Shown here: positions 60,936 to 64,000 of the stretch, piece by piece
Layout of the letters: each line of letters opens with the position of its first letter
Position numbering within the stretch: the first letter of the stretch is position 1
From: Aureispira anguillae
Lineage (GTDB): Bacteria > Bacteroidota > Bacteroidia > Chitinophagales > Saprospiraceae
Length of the DNA: 64,000 bases
Reading direction: 5' to 3'
Assembly (NCBI RefSeq): GCF_026000115.1
Contig: NZ_AP026867.1
Location: 1,147,501-1,211,500, forward strand
The notes under the pieces: model-generated
Told to the model about the DNA's origin: nothing
Database searches by the model: none
The model's input: the letters and a program-made list of their open reading frames with translations, nothing else
Position numbers and translations under genes: made by a program

Positions 60936-61557
60936 CAAAAAATCAATTGAAGATATTTGGAAAGAAGGTTTTTTTAAAGAAGGGAATCTATATGCTCCTA
61001 AAGTCAATGAGTTATACCATCGAAAATCTAAACACAGTGTAGAGCAAATTCTACAAGGGTTCAAAAAAGAAGTACAGTTGCTAATTCCTTTAGCAATAAT
61101 TCTATTTTTATTTAACATTGTATTAGATAACGATAATAGTGTTTTTTGGGGGATTGTATGTGCATTGCCTTGTTTGTTGTGGTTTTATTTGGGTCAAAGA
61201 CAGCTTAAATCGTTAAAACAAATTGATTATGGGGCAAGTTGTTATGATTATTTGTTGTCGGTACAACACCAATTGGATAAAATCCATCATTTCAACAAAA
61301 GGCTTTCGGTCAGTAGTGTGCCTATTATTTTATTTCCGATGTTGATTTATACATACTTTAAAAATCCCAATAAAACAATGGGTGAGTTATTTGGTATTGA
61401 ATCTTGGGATTGGTCTAGCCTAACTATTTTTGGCTTGCTGCCATTAATGACCTTAATTGCCTTTGGTGTTGCAGAAGTTTCATTTAAGAAGGCAAAGAAG
61501 AGTAGAAATATAAAAATTGATGAATTGATAAAAGATTTAGAAGAACTAAAAAGTTAG
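60925..61557 (+). CDS. Membrane protein coupled to the ECF sigma factor (possible anti-sigma)
   Basis: 210 aa. The N-terminal 50 residues are soluble and charged (KKSIEDIWKEGFFKEGNLY), followed by hydrophobic segments near 55-68, 75-89, 130-143 and 170-184. The overlap with the sigma gene implies coupled translation. It has no zinc anti-sigma motif (HxxxCxxC) and is not of the FecR type, so the anti-sigma role rests on position only. Its C-terminal 30 residues are basic and likely cytoplasmic. Confidence 0.7.
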   Translation: MNDSKKSIEDIWKEGFFKEGNLYAPKVNELYHRKSKHSVEQILQGFKKEVQLLIPLAIILFLFNIVLDNDNSVFWGIVCALPCLLWFYLGQRQLKSLKQIDYGASCYDYLLSVQHQLDKIHHFNKRLSVSSVPIILFPMLIYTYFKNPNKTMGELFGIESWDWSSLTIFGLLPLMTLIAFGVAEVSFKKAKKSRNIKIDELIKDLEELKS

Positions 61558-61614
61558 CCATTCGTTTATAGTATAACTTCAATTCACTTCAAAACTCAAA
61601 TTTCAATTAGAACT

Positions 61615-62856
61615 ATGCAATCTATTTTTAAACCTATTCTTTGGTGCTTTGTATTTTTTCTAACGATTCCCAGCTTTTTGAAAGCCCAAGAGGGATACCT
61701 ATACCATATTGGTTTGGCAGACAGCATCCAGTCTACTATTTTGTTGGAAAATAGAGCCTTTTGGGTACATTTGCCCGATTCTTATAATCCTGAAAATGGG
61801 GTGCATTATCCAGTACTTTATGTACTGGACGGAAGTGTTCATCTTAGTGGCATAGCTTCTATCTTGAGTTACCAATCCCCTGCTTATATCCCAGAAATGA
61901 TTGTTGTTGGAATTGCCAATAATCAACATAGAACAAGAGATTTGACCCCCTCTAAAGTAGCAATAAGGAGAGGATTTCAAGTAGGTGAATCAGGGGAAGC
62001 CGATCAGTTTATAGCATTTATAGGAGAAGAATTGATCCCTTATATTGATCAAAAGTACAAAACAACTCCTTATCGGACTTTAATTGGTCATTCTTTTGGC
62101 GGTCTATTTGCCATTAACACTTGGATGAAGCATGGTGATTGGTTTGAGAATTATTTGGCAATTGATCCTAGTCTGGATTGGGACAATCAAAAACTATTGA
62201 ATGAGATCAAAGCAATATTGCCTCAGAAAGACTTTGAAGGAAAAGCATTGTTTGTTTCCATTGCCAATGATTTTGGTCGATTTAATGCCAATCTAAATCT
62301 GTATAATTTAATGATGGACACTACTGAGTTTTCGCTCCCCGAACGGTCAAGCTTTGATCTGATACACCATATAGAAAAGCAGAAAAAAACAGACTTAAGG
62401 TTTTATTGGAAATATTATGACCATCAAATTCATGGAACAGTTCCCTTGATTTCTATTTATGATGGATTAAGGACGATGTTTAGTTGGTATCAGCTAGAAC
62501 ATGCGCCTAAATTTAATGATTTTGAGACTCCAATCGCTGAAATTGTACAACTAATCCGAGAACGAGAGAAAAAATTATTGAAGCACTTTGGATATAAAAC
62601 GCCTCCTTTTGAGGAGGGATTGTTGGATATGTTGGGAGATATGAGCTTAGATATGGGAAAGGAAGCCAAAGCCAAAGCAATTTTTGAATTGAATGTAGAG
62701 TATTACCCCAATAGTCCTCAGGTTTATCATAAAATGGCAACGTATTTTATAACCCAAGACAACAACTTAGAGGCCATTAAATATCTGCAAAAGGCTCATC
62801 AACTGAGTCAAGAAGATCAATACTTGGAGCAAATAAAACAACTTCAATCAAAATAA
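61615..62856 (+). CDS. Exported Fes/D-type esterase with C-terminal TPR
   Basis: 413 aa with a signal peptide (ending SFLKAQ). The alpha/beta-hydrolase domain (about 22-290) is of the esterase D/Fes type: FWVHLPDSY, YPVLYVLDG, and Ser160 in IGHSFGGLFAIN, with the base probably in DHQIHGTVP. Residues about 335-410 form TPR-like helices (AKAKAIFELNVEYYPNSPQV, then YHKMATYFITQDNNLEA). Related proteins hydrolyse siderophores or other esters; the actual substrate here is unknown. It follows the sigma/membrane pair by 57 bases on the same strand and might be co-regulated. Confidence 0.85.
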   Translation: MQSIFKPILWCFVFFLTIPSFLKAQEGYLYHIGLADSIQSTILLENRAFWVHLPDSYNPENGVHYPVLYVLDGSVHLSGIASILSYQSPAYIPEMIVVGIANNQHRTRDLTPSKVAIRRGFQVGESGEADQFIAFIGEELIPYIDQKYKTTPYRTLIGHSFGGLFAINTWMKHGDWFENYLAIDPSLDWDNQKLLNEIKAILPQKDFEGKALFVSIANDFGRFNANLNLYNLMMDTTEFSLPERSSFDLIHHIEKQKKTDLRFYWKYYDHQIHGTVPLISIYDGLRTMFSWYQLEHAPKFNDFETPIAEIVQLIREREKKLLKHFGYKTPPFEEGLLDMLGDMSLDMGKEAKAKAIFELNVEYYPNSPQVYHKMATYFITQDNNLEAIKYLQKAHQLSQEDQYLEQIKQLQSK

Positions 62857-62901
62857 AACAAAGGGCTAGGAATTATTTTTAATCTTTTGTGTTTTTATAA
62901 A

Positions 62902-63207
62902 TAATACGCCGTTAATTAGCTAGTGCGCTAGCGCTTATGAGCTCCCTGAGGTCGGTTCGTTACATTCGTGAGATAGTTTTTTGCTTTTTTACAACTGTTC
63001 TCATGAGCAAAGCGAACTAAAAAAAATAAAAAAACATTGTTTTGTTTTGAGTGGTGAAATTGCATCATTTTGATAATCAAATGCGTAGTACTCCTATAAT
63101 AATCGAATATGATTAGCTTCGCTGCTACTGCGTGGTTACTACGTGAGCCTTGTTACTCACTCTGTTCGTGAGGTCGCAAGCTCTGTTCGGGTTTTCAACG
63201 GAGTAAT
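62902..63207. repeat. 306-bp dispersed repeat element, full mosaic copy
   Basis: Left end AATACGCCGTT (62902-62912), right end AACGGAGTAAT (63197-63207). Inside are modules found elsewhere: 62940-62962 equals 35682-35704, 63000-63019 equals 59314-59333, 63052-63074 is near 54898-54920, 63053-63116 is the inverted relative of 46933-46995, and 63112-63135 is near 22574-22597. No gene lies in 62857-63354. Confidence 0.75.
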
Positions 63208-63354
63208 GTATAAAGAAACAAAGGTTAGAAAATCCTAAAGAGAAAATTAGATTTTAATCGTTTCATTTTTAGGCATTAATCTCGTGAAATTTCATGGGGT
63301 CTAATGCCTAATTTTTGTGGTGACTAACCCTATTTATAAAAAAAATGGATAGAA

Positions 63355-63828
63355 ATGAAAATAACATATCTAAGGGGAGATGCAACTGTTCCGCAAGCAG
63401 AGGGAATTAAGATCATAGCACATATTTGTAATGATATTGGTGGATGGGGAAAAGGTTTTGTACTCGCTATCTCTAAAAAATGGAAAGCCCCTGAACAAGC
63501 TTATCGAAAATGGCATCAGGAGCGCAAGGATAATGATTTTGATTTGGGAGCCATCCAATTGGTGCAGGTAGAAGAGGCACTTTATATTGCAAATATGATT
63601 GGGCAAGAGGGCATCAAAAAAAGCATTAAAGGAGTGCCTATTCGTTATGAAGCGGTCGATCAATGCCTCGAAAAATTAGCAATGGAAGCCCAAAAATTAA
63701 ATGCATCTGTCCATATGCCTAGAATAGGTTGTGGGCTTGCGGGGGGTAAATGGGAGTCTATTGAACCCATAATCAAAAATAGATTATTAGCCCAAGGAAT
63801 AACTGTTGTGGTTTACGATTTTGGGTAA
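63355..63828 (+). CDS. Macro domain protein (ADP-ribose binding, TARG1/ALC1-like)
   Basis: 157 aa, a single macro domain. LRGDATVPQAEG (5-16), IIAHICNDIGGWGKGFVLAI (20-39) with the ligand-loop GGWGKG, and MPRIGCGLAGGKWESIEPII (120-139) are the binding-site elements. The arrangement resembles the TARG1/ALC1-like group, members of which bind ADP-ribose or remove it from proteins or nucleic acids. No partner ADP-ribosyltransferase is visible in this window. It is a stand-alone gene. Confidence 0.9.
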   Translation: MKITYLRGDATVPQAEGIKIIAHICNDIGGWGKGFVLAISKKWKAPEQAYRKWHQERKDNDFDLGAIQLVQVEEALYIANMIGQEGIKKSIKGVPIRYEAVDQCLEKLAMEAQKLNASVHMPRIGCGLAGGKWESIEPIIKNRLLAQGITVVVYDFG

Positions 63829-63934
63829 AAGTATAGAACGATAATAGTTATTCTTTTAAAAGGTTAGAAAACGCTATATCTTTACTGTAAATCATTAGTT
63901 TTGCTTAGTTGCTTATCATCCATTTTATTTAAGA

Positions 63935-63965
63935 CATTGCTCCGTTAAAAAATCAACGGAGTATT
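63935..63965. repeat. Minimal dispersed inverted repeat
   Basis: CATTGCTCCGTT (63935-63946), an 8-base spacer, then AACGGAGTATT (63955-63965). It lies in the gene-free tail of the window after the macro-domain gene. Confidence 0.72.
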
Positions 63966-64000
63966 ATTAAGAATAATGAAGTACCTAATTTTAGTCAGTT

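Noticed and set aside
20887-63965. CRISPR array as an explanation of the repeats
   Set aside because: The repeats are dispersed and inverted, of variable length, with no regular spacing and no cas genes.
1-64000. tRNA or rRNA genes
   Set aside because: I recognised no cloverleaf or rRNA block in the gaps; a covariance-model scan was not possible, so a missed tRNA cannot be excluded.

Overview
The window comes from a low-GC member of the Bacteroidota. The supporting evidence is type IX secretion (T9SS) C-terminal sorting domains on secreted proteins, PorV-like and DUF6089-type outer-membrane barrels, a PUR/DUF3276 protein, bacillithiol and futalosine-menaquinone genes, and sigma-ABfr-type promoter words (TTG, about 20 nt, TAnnTTTG). 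The mix of large secreted proteins, TPR/CHAT and LRR proteins and long repeat-filled intergenic gaps would fit Saprospirales (for example Aureispira or Saprospira), but that placement is an inference.

Layout. 1-13.4 kb: 3' part of an S9 peptidase, an FGE-fold protein, FolB with a cysteine-rich tail, a DUF4197 lipoprotein, a T9SS cargo protein, bshB1, an OsmC protein, a barrel protein, a small lipoprotein, folE, and a PorV-like/helix-hairpin-helix outer-membrane pair. 13.5-19.4 kb: a conserved small protein, a 54-bp perfect palindrome, a REP-associated tyrosine transposase (RAYT), a membrane protein, mqnE, a phosphatase and mqnA, then a thioredoxin-like and a VTT/DedA-like protein. 19.6-30.3 kb: two tandem T9SS-sorted hydrolases, two tandem LRR proteins, a lamin-tail T9SS protein and a TPR protein. 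30.6-35.6 kb: small regulators (S24-type repressor, lipoprotein-HTH hybrid, MarR with DoxX, PUR protein) and a GT2. 36.4-46.9 kb: a 1675-aa T9SS protein, two DUF6089-like barrels and a secreted TPR-CHAT putative peptidase.

47.4-54.8 kb is the most unusual part. A 1246-aa protein without a signal peptide is followed by two protein/lipoprotein pairs. The first protein of each pair starts with the same leader (SIF, six or seven residues, then SPLGNW). One carries a His/Cys dyad like that of clan CD cysteine peptidases, the other an HExxH zinc-peptidase motif. Each is followed at once by a small lipoprotein. I read this as a candidate effector-immunity cassette with a common delivery or sorting signal; it is the best candidate here for an undescribed system.

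54.9-64 kb: a RetSat-like oxidoreductase, an HxlR regulator divergent from two adjacent haloalkane dehalogenases of different subfamilies, a degenerate SDR, an ECF sigma factor overlapping a membrane protein (possible anti-sigma), a Fes-type esterase with a TPR tail, and a macro-domain protein.

Many gaps over 300 bp hold a dispersed family of mosaic inverted repeats. Their ends resemble ATTRCTCCGTT and AACGGAGTAWT, and their interiors reuse the same short modules. No tRNA, rRNA or CRISPR array was recognised.
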